64,000 bases of DNA from JAIVJZ01 sp036386515 (GTDB taxonomy: Bacteria > Acidobacteriota > Blastocatellia > Pyrinomonadales > Pyrinomonadaceae): assembly GCA_036386515.1 (NCBI GenBank), contig DASVVO010000052.1, positions 206,719 to 270,718 on the forward strand, read 5' to 3'. Positions 37,523-45,726 of the stretch are shown piece after piece; positions within the stretch are counted from its first letter, which is position 1, and every line of letters begins with the position of its first letter. The position numbers and the translations under genes are program-made. The notes under the pieces were generated by a model, which worked only from the letters and a program-made list of their open reading frames with translations, ran no database searches and was not told the origin of the DNA.

Positions 37523-38056
37523 TCACCCCGGCAATTTCTCTTCCAGCGCGCTCACCAACTTGTCTACGTTAGTCTCTTCCAGCAGCAGATGTGCCTCTTC
37601 TTTGACAGTATCCACTTCCACCCCGAAGTGCTCGCAGAGCCGCCGCTGCATGCGAAGCATCAGGGTCATCTCCTGCTCGCTGAGCATGTTGACCTGCAAG
37701 TCTAGGTGGGCGCGTTTATCCGACTGTCGCGCCATGCGGTTCTGGCTGATTAAGATGAAGATGGCGAGGAAGACGCCTTCGGACGAAACAATCAGCGTCA
37801 GGATGCCGAAGGGGAACGGGTCGAACGGGGCGACGCCGGGGATCGCGTTCAGGTTGACCATGAACCAGACCGCGAACCCTACGACGTGGAAGACGAGGAA
37901 GGGCATGCTGCCCATGAGTGAGACGAAGAAGTCGCTCACCTTTTCCCCCGACGAGCGGCGGTGCAATTCCTCGTGTTCGAGTTTGGCTATCGCCTCCACG
38001 TTATACGCCATCGGGTCGGCGGTGGCGACGGAACTTCCTTTGACAGGCTCGCCCAT
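37523..38056 (-). CDS. DUF1003 membrane protein
   Basis: A 177-residue protein with two membrane helices, around SMPFLVFHVVGFAVWFMVN and GILTLIVSSEGVFLAIFIL, joined by the typical PFDPFPF loop, and a C-terminal cytoplasmic coiled region with RAHLDLQVN. These mark DUF1003, whose function is unknown. It reads on the minus strand, convergent with the SemiSWEET gene. Confidence 0.85.
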   Translation of the reverse strand: MGEPVKGSSVATADPMAYNVEAIAKLEHEELHRRSSGEKVSDFFVSLMGSMPFLVFHVVGFAVWFMVNLNAIPGVAPFDPFPFGILTLIVSSEGVFLAIFILISQNRMARQSDKRAHLDLQVNMLSEQEMTLMLRMQRRLCEHFGVEVDTVKEEAHLLLEETNVDKLVSALEEKLPG

Positions 38057-38166
38057 TTTTACTCTCCCCTGGTTCTTTTAGCCGGTGCGCTTCATTCCCA
38101 CATCGCTCCCGCGATCCGACGCCGGAGACGGCCTTCGCGTAACCGAACATGATGCTCGAATGCAGA

Positions 38167-38227
38167 GCGAACCCGTGCCGCGTCTTCGACCTTTAACCTC
38201 AAAGGCGAGGACGCGGCACGGGTTCGC
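38167..38227. repeat. Long perfect hairpin
   Basis: GCGAACCCGTGCCGCGTC (38167-38184) and its exact reverse complement (38210-38227) form an 18-base-pair stem; inside it CTTT and AAAG (38191-38194, 38201-38204) add an inner stem. It sits between two minus-strand genes, downstream of the 38287 gene and upstream of the DUF1003 gene. There is no T run, so it may be a processed transcript end or a mobile palindrome. Confidence 0.75.
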
Positions 38228-38286
38228 GGACAGCGTCGGGTCGGCGTTGACGAAGCGTCACCCTAGCCCCGCGTAAGCGGCAAAGC

Positions 38287-38838
38287 TCAACGCCGGGTTC
38301 GTCTGGCGCGGCTTTTCTTCTCCGCGGGAGAATCATCCTTGCCGCTGCGGAGATAAACAACGGCGGCGGTGGTGATCGCCGCTCCCACGAGCACCCGCGT
38401 CACCAGGCTTTTCCGGTTGTGTTTCCACTCCGCCTTCCAACCGCGTTCCGCGAAGATGTTGGGGACACGACCATGCGTGAGGTCTTCCAAAACCCCTTCG
38501 GCCACGCCCACCCGGTCGGCCAGCATGAGCGGCAGCCAGTGGCCGTAGCTGGATTCGCTATACTTGAAAGCGTAGCGGCGGATCATGCCGCTCAAGCCCG
38601 CGGGCGGCGTGGATGTCCCAAAGACGGCCGAGACGTTCGGCCGCTCGTTGGAATGCAGAATTTCCACGTCGGTCTGCTGCTGAGGCGGACGCTCCCAGCT
38701 ATAGCCCTCGTGTTCCCCGTTATTGCGGTTCTTCATCGGGTACGTCGGGTCGTTATCCGGGTCGGCGTCAACGCCCCACCCCTTGATCTGAGAGGGGTCT
38801 TTAATCCTTCTTTCCATATCTTCAGTTGTATTTTCCAT
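38287..38838 (-). CDS. Conserved hypothetical membrane-anchored protein
   Basis: A 183-residue protein that pairs with the alcohol dehydrogenase upstream. The middle, ERPNVSAVFGTSTPPAGLSG and RRYAFKYSESSYGHWLPLML, is highly conserved-looking and resembles a family often found beside zinc alcohol dehydrogenases in stress-gene clusters. One membrane helix near the C-terminus (LVGAAITTAAVVYL) is followed by a basic tail. No catalytic motif is known to me. The gene ends near a strong hairpin. Confidence 0.75.
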   Translation of the reverse strand: MENTTEDMERRIKDPSQIKGWGVDADPDNDPTYPMKNRNNGEHEGYSWERPPQQQTDVEILHSNERPNVSAVFGTSTPPAGLSGMIRRYAFKYSESSYGHWLPLMLADRVGVAEGVLEDLTHGRVPNIFAERGWKAEWKHNRKSLVTRVLVGAAITTAAVVYLRSGKDDSPAEKKSRARRTRR

Positions 38839-38850
38839 GACGGTTCCTCC

Positions 38851-40005
38851 CTAGCTTCTGGCTGACGGCGGGATCAGCACCGGCTTGATGCAGTTATCGA
38901 GCTTCGCCGAAAAAATCCGGTACGCATCCGAAACTTCCTCCAGGGGGATGCGGTGCGTGATCAACGCCTTCGGGTCGAGGACGCCGTTTTGCACGTGCTC
39001 GATCAAGCGCGGCAACAGCCGCTTCACGGACGCCTGATTACCCCGGATAGTGAGACCTTTATTCACCACGTTCCCGATCGGAACGAGCGTATCGATCGGG
39101 CCGTAGACGCCGACGATGGAGACGATTCCGCCCTTTTTCACGGAGTTGATCGCCCAGTGCAGCGCGGTGCCCGACCCTCCCTCCATCAGCAACTTCCGGC
39201 CGAGGAGCGTCTGCATCACACGGCCTGCGGCCTCGGCTCCCACGGCATCGATCACGACATCGGCTCCCATCCAGTCGGTGGTTCGTTTGAGGAAGACCAC
39301 GACATCTCCGATCGACTTGAAATTATAGGCCTCGCACGGGGCATAGTTCTTCACGAACTCAAGCCGGTAATCGACGTGGTCGATCACGATCACGCGTCCC
39401 GCCCCGAACAGCCAGGCGCATCTGGCCGCCATGATGCCCACCGGCCCCGCCCCGAACACCACGACCGTATCGCCGGGTTGAATCCCCGCCATCTCCGCGG
39501 CCTGATAGCCTGTCGGCACCACGTCGGTGAGCATCACCGCATCGTCGGGATCCATGTCTTCGGGAATGACGGTCGGGCCGACATCGGCGTAAGGGACGCG
39601 AACGTACTCGGCCTGTCCCCCGTCGTAGCCGCCCCCGGTATGCGAATAGCCGAAAATGCCGCCCACCGCCGTGGCCTGAGAATTGGACTCGTGGCAGTTG
39701 CCGTAAAGTTCCTGCTGGCAGAAGACACACTTGCCGCAGGCGATATTGAAAGGCACCAGAACGTGATCACCGATCTTCAGTTTCTCAACGTCCGCCCCGA
39801 GTTGTTCCACCACGCCCGTGACCTCGTGGCCGAACGTCATGCCCACGCGGGTGTCCGGCACGGAACCGTTGTACAAATGCAAATCCGATCCGCAGATACA
39901 GGATCGCGTCACCCGGACGATGGCGTCCTGCGGATGCAAAATTTCGGGCATGGGTTTGTGGTCGATGCGAACCCGCATGGGGCCACGGAAATTCATTGCT
40001 AGCAT
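38851..40005 (-). CDS. Zinc-dependent alcohol/formaldehyde dehydrogenase
   Basis: A 384-residue medium-chain dehydrogenase. The catalytic zinc ligands are in CICGSDLH and TFGHEVTG, and the structural zinc set is CGKCVFCQQELYGNC. The cofactor-binding loop is VVFGAGPVGIMAARCAWLFG. An aspartate follows in VIVIDHVDY, so NAD is preferred. Long inserts, including SNSQATAVGGIFGYSHTGGG, resemble glutathione-independent formaldehyde dehydrogenases. Its gene is 12 bases upstream of the conserved hypothetical protein. Confidence 0.88.
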   Translation of the reverse strand: MLAMNFRGPMRVRIDHKPMPEILHPQDAIVRVTRSCICGSDLHLYNGSVPDTRVGMTFGHEVTGVVEQLGADVEKLKIGDHVLVPFNIACGKCVFCQQELYGNCHESNSQATAVGGIFGYSHTGGGYDGGQAEYVRVPYADVGPTVIPEDMDPDDAVMLTDVVPTGYQAAEMAGIQPGDTVVVFGAGPVGIMAARCAWLFGAGRVIVIDHVDYRLEFVKNYAPCEAYNFKSIGDVVVFLKRTTDWMGADVVIDAVGAEAAGRVMQTLLGRKLLMEGGSGTALHWAINSVKKGGIVSIVGVYGPIDTLVPIGNVVNKGLTIRGNQASVKRLLPRLIEHVQNGVLDPKALITHRIPLEEVSDAYRIFSAKLDNCIKPVLIPPSARS

Positions 40006-40341
40006 AAAACAGACTCCTTTTCTCTGTACCTTCTGTTGCTTTCCCTGCCGCCAACCAAACCAAAAAGATTAGACGAAAAGATTAGACGAACGGGCGTGGC
40101 GATTCGTAGCCGCTGCCGCCGATAGCTTGCAGCCACGGTTCGCCCAGGCCGAATCGCTGGAATGTATCCGGCCGCCCCTGCACGAGTTTTCATAAGGAAT
40201 CTTTTAACAGCGATGCCGCCGACGTTAATGTCAATTCCGTAAAGTATTCATCACAGATACTTGGTGCCATCGTCATGCAAGCTAAAATATTTATTCTGTT
40301 GACCTATAGCCGCGCCGCCCCGGAGGGAGCGTCCGGTTCGA
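40006..40341. other. Intergenic region with 13-bp tandem repeat
   Basis: This 336-base gap upstream of the dehydrogenase has no gene. AAAAGATTAGACG is repeated exactly in tandem at 40063-40075 and 40076-40088, about 60 bases before the dehydrogenase start. It could be an operator for that gene or a slippage duplication. Confidence 0.55.
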
Positions 40342-41019
40342 TCAGAGGTCGGGAATCTGCCACTCGATCTCCGCCTGACCCGTCTTTCGCAAGGCTTTGT
40401 TGATCGCCGAAAACGGACGGCTGCCGAAGAACCCGTTGCGCGCGGAGAGCGGCGACGGGTGGGCGGACTCGACGACGAAGTGACGCTTCGTGTCAATCAG
40501 GCTCAGCTTCTTTCGGGCGTAGGCTCCCCAGAGCACGAAGACGACCGGCTCCTGCCTTTCGCTGACCCGGCTGATGATGGTGTCGGTAAAGATTTCCCAG
40601 CCTTTCCCCTGGTGTGAGTTCGGCTCGCCCGCCCGCACGGTCAGCGTCGCGTTGAGCAGCAGAATTCCCTGCCGCGCCCAGGGCGCGAGGTAGCCGTTGT
40701 TCGGGATGCGAAAACCGACATCCTCCTGCAATTCTTTATAGATGTTTCTCAGAGAGGCGGGAGGCTTGACGCCGGGCTTGACGGAAAAACTCAACCCGTG
40801 AGCATGGCCTGCGCCGGGGTAAGGGTCTTGACCGAGCAGCAGCACTTTCACCTCTTCGTAGGGTGTCAGTTTCAACGCTAAGAAGATGTCTTTTTCAGGC
40901 GGATAAATGGTGTGAGATTGCGCTTCTTTTTCCAGGAACTGCGCCAGCTTAAGAAAGTACGGTTTGCGTAGTTCGTCGGCCAGCGGAGGCCGCCACGAAA
41001 GAGGGAGATGAGGAAGCAT
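40342..41019 (-). CDS. ung: Uracil-DNA glycosylase
   Basis: A 225-residue family-1 uracil-DNA glycosylase. The catalytic loop is GQDPYPGAGHAHGLSFSV with the aspartate that activates water; NATLTVRAGEPNSHQGKGW and the leucine loop HPSPLSARNGF are present. I chose ATG 41019 because the protein then starts at the usual position; the frame open back to 41307 is inside the ligase gene. It follows the DNA ligase gene by 19 bases, so base excision and nick sealing may be cotranscribed. Confidence 0.93.
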   Translation of the reverse strand: MLPHLPLSWRPPLADELRKPYFLKLAQFLEKEAQSHTIYPPEKDIFLALKLTPYEEVKVLLLGQDPYPGAGHAHGLSFSVKPGVKPPASLRNIYKELQEDVGFRIPNNGYLAPWARQGILLLNATLTVRAGEPNSHQGKGWEIFTDTIISRVSERQEPVVFVLWGAYARKKLSLIDTKRHFVVESAHPSPLSARNGFFGSRPFSAINKALRKTGQAEIEWQIPDL

Positions 41020-41038
41020 AAACAGAGGTTTCCGTCGG

Positions 41039-42781
41039 TTATTTGGTCTTGGTTTTTTTCGCGCCTCTCTGCTGCGCGAACATCTCTGCGATCTCCGACG
41101 TGGTGGTCGCGTCTTCGGCTGATTTATCCTCACGCACGAATCCGACGACTCGCGGGAACCGCAACGCCAGTCCACGCCCGCGCTCATCCTGCCCCGCCGT
41201 ATGGACGGGCGAGCGTGTAATCTCGTCGGCCAGTACGGCGACGACGTGGCGGGGTTCGATCCACACGTCGGGCGCGAGACGCGAATCCACGCGCGCGGGC
41301 TTTTCACCGACCCGCGCTTCGTCGAGTAACTTTCGTAGTTTGATCCAGTTCTCTTCGCTCAACCCGCTGCCGATCTTACCGATGGTTTTGAATGTGTCGG
41401 TCGGAGCGTCGTAGACCGCGCCGAGCAGAGAACCGATGCCGAGCCGCGCCCGCGCCCCGCGCCCGCGCAGGTAGCCGATTAACACCACGTCCACGGTGTC
41501 GCTCAGTTCGCTGCGGTAAGCACGCTTCAGCTTGATCCAGTTATAGTTTCTCGCCCCCGGTTCATAACCGGAGTTGAGACGCTTCGCCACGATCCCTTCA
41601 TGCCCCTGCTCCACCTCGCGGTCGAAGAAGGTTTGCAACTCCCCGACCGTGTCGGTGACGACCGCGTCGGACAGCCGTATGCGCCCGCCGCGAGTTAGTA
41701 TTTTCTGCAAGCGGGTGCGGCGCGCGTCGTAACCGACGCCGGTTAAATCTTTCCCGTCCACGGACAGCAAATCGAAGGCGACGAGGACGAGCGGAAACTC
41801 CTCGGCCATCTCCGTCACTTTATGTTTGCGCTTGCGCTGGACGGTCACCTGAAAGGGATGAAACTCTCCCGTCTCTTCGTTAACGGCCAACGCCTCGCCG
41901 TCTATGATCGCGCTCTTCGCCTTGATCTCTTTCTTAACGGCGGCGGCGAGATCGGGAAACATCTCCGTCGTTCGTTCGAGGTTACGGGAAAACATCTCGA
42001 CCCGACCGCCTTTGAGATGCACCTGGCAGCGAAACCCGTCGAGCTTCGCTTCCACCGCGCACCGCCCGATCTTTTCGATGATCGCGTCTGCCGAAGGCAG
42101 CCGCTCGGCCAGCATCGGGCGCACGGGATTACCGACCCGAACTTTGAAGGCGGCCAAGGCGTCCAGTCCGTGCTCTCGCAGGGTGGAGAGAACCAGCCCG
42201 ATGTCGGAGCAGAGGTTAAAGGCGCGCTCGATAATTTGTCGCGCCTGCGCGGGATGCTCCTGGGTTCGGGCGACCGACTCGATGATGGTCGGGGCGGCCA
42301 CCCCGAGGCGCAAACGCCCCCCGGTGAAGCGAACGATGTAGCGAGCCTCGATCGGCGTCGCCAGTCGGAGGAGCGCGGCTAATTGCTCCCGCTTCAACTC
42401 ACCGCTCCCCTTGCCGCTCGTGCGTGCGAGCCGAAGCAGCGACTCGTAAACATCGGAGACGGCCAGCCGCCCGCGCCGGGTTTTGCTCGAAAGGCTTTCG
42501 GCGACCAGTCCCAGGTCGCCCGATTCGTGTGATGCGAGCGTCACTTCTTCGACGGTGCGTTTCGAGGCCGCCGCTATGGCCGCCGCGATCGTGATTTCGC
42601 CCATCCCCGTCTCAACGCCCGCGAAGGCGGGAAGCAAACGCCCCTCGCACAGATACGCGAGTTGCGCCGTTTCCTCGGCGTCCGCTTTCTGAAACAGGTC
42701 GCCGAGCAGGCGGTACATTTCAATTCGCCCGGAAGTGTTTTCCAGAGCCTCCAGGTATTTGGCGAAGACTTTGAAGAACAT
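41039..42781 (-). CDS. ATP-dependent DNA ligase (archaeal/LigI type)
   Basis: A 580-residue ligase with an N-terminal helical DNA-binding domain, an adenylation domain with the nucleotide-attaching lysine in EAKLDGFR, further motifs such as IIDGEALA, GHEGIVAKRL and WIKLKRAY, and an OB domain ending near EITRSPVHTAG and RFPRVVGFVRED. This architecture is typical of archaeal and eukaryotic replicative-type ligases and is occasional in bacteria as an accessory repair ligase. ATG 42781 (MFFKVFAKYLEALE) matches homologous starts; a frame exists to 42841. Confidence 0.9.
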   Translation of the reverse strand: MFFKVFAKYLEALENTSGRIEMYRLLGDLFQKADAEETAQLAYLCEGRLLPAFAGVETGMGEITIAAAIAAASKRTVEEVTLASHESGDLGLVAESLSSKTRRGRLAVSDVYESLLRLARTSGKGSGELKREQLAALLRLATPIEARYIVRFTGGRLRLGVAAPTIIESVARTQEHPAQARQIIERAFNLCSDIGLVLSTLREHGLDALAAFKVRVGNPVRPMLAERLPSADAIIEKIGRCAVEAKLDGFRCQVHLKGGRVEMFSRNLERTTEMFPDLAAAVKKEIKAKSAIIDGEALAVNEETGEFHPFQVTVQRKRKHKVTEMAEEFPLVLVAFDLLSVDGKDLTGVGYDARRTRLQKILTRGGRIRLSDAVVTDTVGELQTFFDREVEQGHEGIVAKRLNSGYEPGARNYNWIKLKRAYRSELSDTVDVVLIGYLRGRGARARLGIGSLLGAVYDAPTDTFKTIGKIGSGLSEENWIKLRKLLDEARVGEKPARVDSRLAPDVWIEPRHVVAVLADEITRSPVHTAGQDERGRGLALRFPRVVGFVREDKSAEDATTTSEIAEMFAQQRGAKKTKTK

Positions 42782-42963
42782 AATGTGCCGCTCACAGAGT
42801 CTCGCCGCGAGGACGAGACTTCTCGTATAGGATTGCCGCATCTACCGGATTGAGGGAGAAAATTAAGACTCGAAGCTTATCACGCGAAGAGAGATTTGCG
42901 CCAAATGGCGTTCGGCTTCAGCATCTTGTTGGCCGCCGACGGACGGCGGAATTACTTTCAAAG

Positions 42964-43419
42964 TTACCGCTGCCTGCGCGAGAACTGATAGGGACTCAAC
43001 TCGCGTCTCGGATGAGTGTGGCACAAGAACCGCACGCTCCACTCGCCGTAATCGTCCTGCCCCACCGAGAGCGTCACTTCAAACTCACCGCCGGCGACGC
43101 GCTGATCGCCCGGCTCCCATCGCACTCGCAACGACTGTAGTCTCCAAGACCCTCTGTAGAACCCGCCGCCGTCGCCCACGAACCCGCGCAGGTAGGCGTC
43201 CGCTGCGTTCTCGACCGCCTCCAGCATCGGCAGAACGATCTCCGCCAGTTGGACGAATCGCGCATCGGGCGTCTGCTCGTCACCGTCGATCCTGAGTTCG
43301 ATTTGTTTGTCGCGGTGCGGCCACAGCCCCGCCCAACCCGCAGGCGACCCGACGTACTGGAGTTGTGCCCCGTCCAACGATGCACGCTCGCCGTCTTCCG
43401 CGAAAGGAATCTCAGTCAT
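42964..43419 (-). CDS. Hypothetical protein
   Basis: A 151-residue soluble protein rich in aromatic and acidic residues (DAYLRGFVGDGGGFYRGSWR, RVRWEPGDQRVAGGEFEV). The C-terminal half looks like beta strands and ends with a basic YQFSRRQR. No signal peptide, membrane helix or motif that I know is visible. It is transcribed with the same orientation as the ligase but separated by 182 bases. Confidence 0.65.
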   Translation of the reverse strand: MTEIPFAEDGERASLDGAQLQYVGSPAGWAGLWPHRDKQIELRIDGDEQTPDARFVQLAEIVLPMLEAVENAADAYLRGFVGDGGGFYRGSWRLQSLRVRWEPGDQRVAGGEFEVTLSVGQDDYGEWSVRFLCHTHPRRELSPYQFSRRQR

Positions 43420-43630
43420 GGCCGGGACTCACTGCCGCCGGTTAATCACAGGCGGCGAACTCCTTAAATAGTTTTCCTGTCCTCGCGTTCGCACAACACA
43501 CTTTAGGCGACTAACGCCCCGCCTCACCCGCCACGCGCACACCTTGATTTAGCGACAAGTCTTGCGGATGAAAACGACGCTCATCTCCGGTTGGGTGGAT
43601 GCCGTCGTTATGCGTCAGCGAAATGGGGCG

Positions 43631-44686
43631 TCAAGGTTTGGCTTCGTAGACGATGTTGAAAGGCGTCTCGGCAGCGCGGCGGAACTGGCCGAAGCCCCCG
43701 CCGGTGACAACCTCACGGAGACGTGCCTCGCCGGCCTGCGCCCCTAACGCAAGTCCCACTTCCTGCGACTTGGAGGCCGGGGTGCAAAGCAGCGTCGAGG
43801 CCGAGTAGTAGATGCGCCCGACCGGATTCAGATTATCTTCGACCTTGTCACCGGCGAAAGGCTCGACGACCATCCAGGTGCCGTCGGGCGCGAGCGATTC
43901 GCGGACGTGCGCCGCTGCGCCGCGCGGGTCGCCCATATCGTGCAGGCAGTCGAAGAAGGCCACGAAGTCGTAGCCTGTGCCGGGGTAGTCTTTCGCGCGG
44001 GCGACCTCGAACTTCACGCGGTCGGAAACCCCCGCCTCCTCCGCCCTCTGGCGTGCCATCTCGATGGAGCCGTCGTGGTAGTCGTACCCGATAAAGGTGG
44101 AGGAGGGATAAGTTTGAGCCATCAGGATGGTGGACGCCCCAAGTCCGCAGCCCACGTCGGCCACCTTCGCCCCCGACTTCAGCTTCGCCTCGACGCCGTC
44201 GAGCGAAGGTATCCAGGAGCTGGTGAGGTTGGCCGCGTAGCCCGGCCGGAAGAAGAGTTCGGTGCCGCGAAACAGGCCGTGGTCGTGCTCATGCCAGCCG
44301 AAGCCCTCGCCGGTGCGGAACCTCTCGGTTATCTGCGGCACAGCCCTCAGCGCGGAGACCGCAAGTAGGAACGCGCCGGGCAGATATGCCGGGCTTTTCT
44401 CATCCGCGAGGGCGAACGCCTGCTCCTCGGAGAGCGAATAACGGCCGGTTGGCGGGTCGTACTGCACGTACTCTCCGGCAGCCTGCGAGTTGAGCCACTC
44501 TCGGACGTAGCGCTCGTCGGTGCCCGTGCGTTCGGCCAACTCGGCGGAGGTCATCGCCCCTGCGGCCAACGCCTTGTATAACCCTAGTCTCTCCCCGATG
44601 ACGACCAGGCCGGCGTGGAACGCGGCGCCGAAGTCGGCGACAAATTTCCCCAGCAACTGATTGAGCTTCTCCTCGTTGATAGCCAT
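43631..44686 (-). CDS. SAM-dependent methyltransferase with winged-helix N-terminus
   Basis: A 351-residue protein. The N-terminal 90 residues form a winged helix (LYKALAAGAMTSAELAERTG), as in O-methyltransferase-like proteins related to Rv2258c. The Rossmann domain follows with the SAM loop VADVGCGLGASTILMAQTYP, the acidic FIGYDYHDGS and DFVAFFDCLHDMGDP. ATG 44686 has AAAAGG upstream. The substrate is unknown and no neighbour suggests one. Confidence 0.87.
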   Translation of the reverse strand: MAINEEKLNQLLGKFVADFGAAFHAGLVVIGERLGLYKALAAGAMTSAELAERTGTDERYVREWLNSQAAGEYVQYDPPTGRYSLSEEQAFALADEKSPAYLPGAFLLAVSALRAVPQITERFRTGEGFGWHEHDHGLFRGTELFFRPGYAANLTSSWIPSLDGVEAKLKSGAKVADVGCGLGASTILMAQTYPSSTFIGYDYHDGSIEMARQRAEEAGVSDRVKFEVARAKDYPGTGYDFVAFFDCLHDMGDPRGAAAHVRESLAPDGTWMVVEPFAGDKVEDNLNPVGRIYYSASTLLCTPASKSQEVGLALGAQAGEARLREVVTGGGFGQFRRAAETPFNIVYEAKP

Positions 44687-44941
44687 AAGCCTTTTACACT
44701 CCAATTAATTAGGATGGATATTGCGCGAGAGGTGGCATACATAAACACCGTGGGCGGCAAGATAGACCAATTACCGATAGGATTCAATGTGATTCATTCT
44801 TTTTCAGGCAAGGCGCGCATAACGCCGGACTCCAACGCCTCTTTGCCCCGCGCAACCGCGAACGATGAAACCGTCGTGGGATAAAGAGTCCGCGGCCAGG
44901 ACTTGTTGGGCGGCGCGTGGCTGGAACATGCTGTTCGACAT

Positions 44942-45247
44942 TTATTTCGAGCCGGGCCTGGAGGCGGCGCGGTCGGCTTGCGCGCCTCGCCGGGCACGCT
45001 GCACCAGCCGGCGGATACCTAACAACACGACCGCCGCCAAAAAAGAGCCGCCGGCCATGACACCATAAACCGCCACACTTTGCTCGTGATAGTTAACCAC
45101 GCCGTCAAAGTAGTTGCCTTCGCTGTTGTAGGGGAGCATGCTGCGCCGCACCGTAAGGGTGAGAAAGATGAGACCGACACCGAAAAAAAAGGCGGCGAGC
45201 CATGATAGCAACTTCGATGAAAGCGACCGACTCATTGGTGCAAGCAT
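44942..45247 (-). CDS. Small membrane protein
   Basis: A 101-residue protein with two membrane helices (LAAFFFGVGLIFLTLTV and VYGVMAGGSFLAAVVLLGI) and a basic, Arg-rich C-terminal tail. It resembles no family I know. Start codons at 45247 and 45235 are both possible. It follows the 28-residue-repeat gene by about 40 bases, downstream of the restriction operon, and might be the tail of that transcript. Confidence 0.5.
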   Translation of the reverse strand: MLAPMSRSLSSKLLSWLAAFFFGVGLIFLTLTVRRSMLPYNSEGNYFDGVVNYHEQSVAVYGVMAGGSFLAAVVLLGIRRLVQRARRGAQADRAASRPGSK

Positions 45248-45290
45248 TTCTCTTAGACTAAAACACACGACACTACCCTGACCGGGCAAC

Positions 45291-45668
45291 TCACTTATCC
45301 TTATCGGTCTCCGTCACTTTCTTTGTGAAAATGAAACCCTTGTCCTTAACGCGAGTAGTGGTCTTTGATCCGTCGGCCTCATTACGCGTTTCGGTAGCGC
45401 GCTTGGGGAAGATGATTCCCCGTTCGATGTCCTTGGTGCGATGTGTCCTCTCGCGAGTCTCATGGTGGTAGGTATCGGCAGTCCTATGCTGGAAGAGAAT
45501 GCCTTCCGTGCCGTCTTTGGTCTTGGAGAACTTCTCTTTTGTCTTCGGATCGTAAGCAACAGCCACCCTATTGACGGTGAAGAACCCTTCCTCACTCATT
45601 TTTACTTCAGCGACGACATCCCCTGTCCTCTTACTTTTGACGACCGCTACTTTGTCCGTAAATATCAA
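45291..45668 (-). CDS. 28-residue repeat protein, unknown function
   Basis: A 125-residue polar protein made of about four and a half degenerate repeats of 28 residues, each beginning with a glycine and an aromatic or aliphatic pair: LIFTDKVAVV, FFTVNRVAVAY, ILFQHRTADT, IIFPKRATET and FIFTKKVTET. Each continues with a charged Lys/Glu/Thr-rich half. This looks like a beta-rich solenoid or rod. The start is uncertain: TTG 45668 is used here, but the frame is open upstream into the tail of the Res gene; ATG 45599 is an internal alternative. It lies 58 bases after Res, and function is unknown. Confidence 0.6.
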   Translation of the reverse strand: MIFTDKVAVVKSKRTGDVVAEVKMSEEGFFTVNRVAVAYDPKTKEKFSKTKDGTEGILFQHRTADTYHHETRERTHRTKDIERGIIFPKRATETRNEADGSKTTTRVKDKGFIFTKKVTETDKDK

Positions 45669-45726
45669 GCCACGCTGTTCGATTGTCGTTTCGAGTGCGA
45701 AGGGAAACTGGTCGTGGAGCGCGCTT

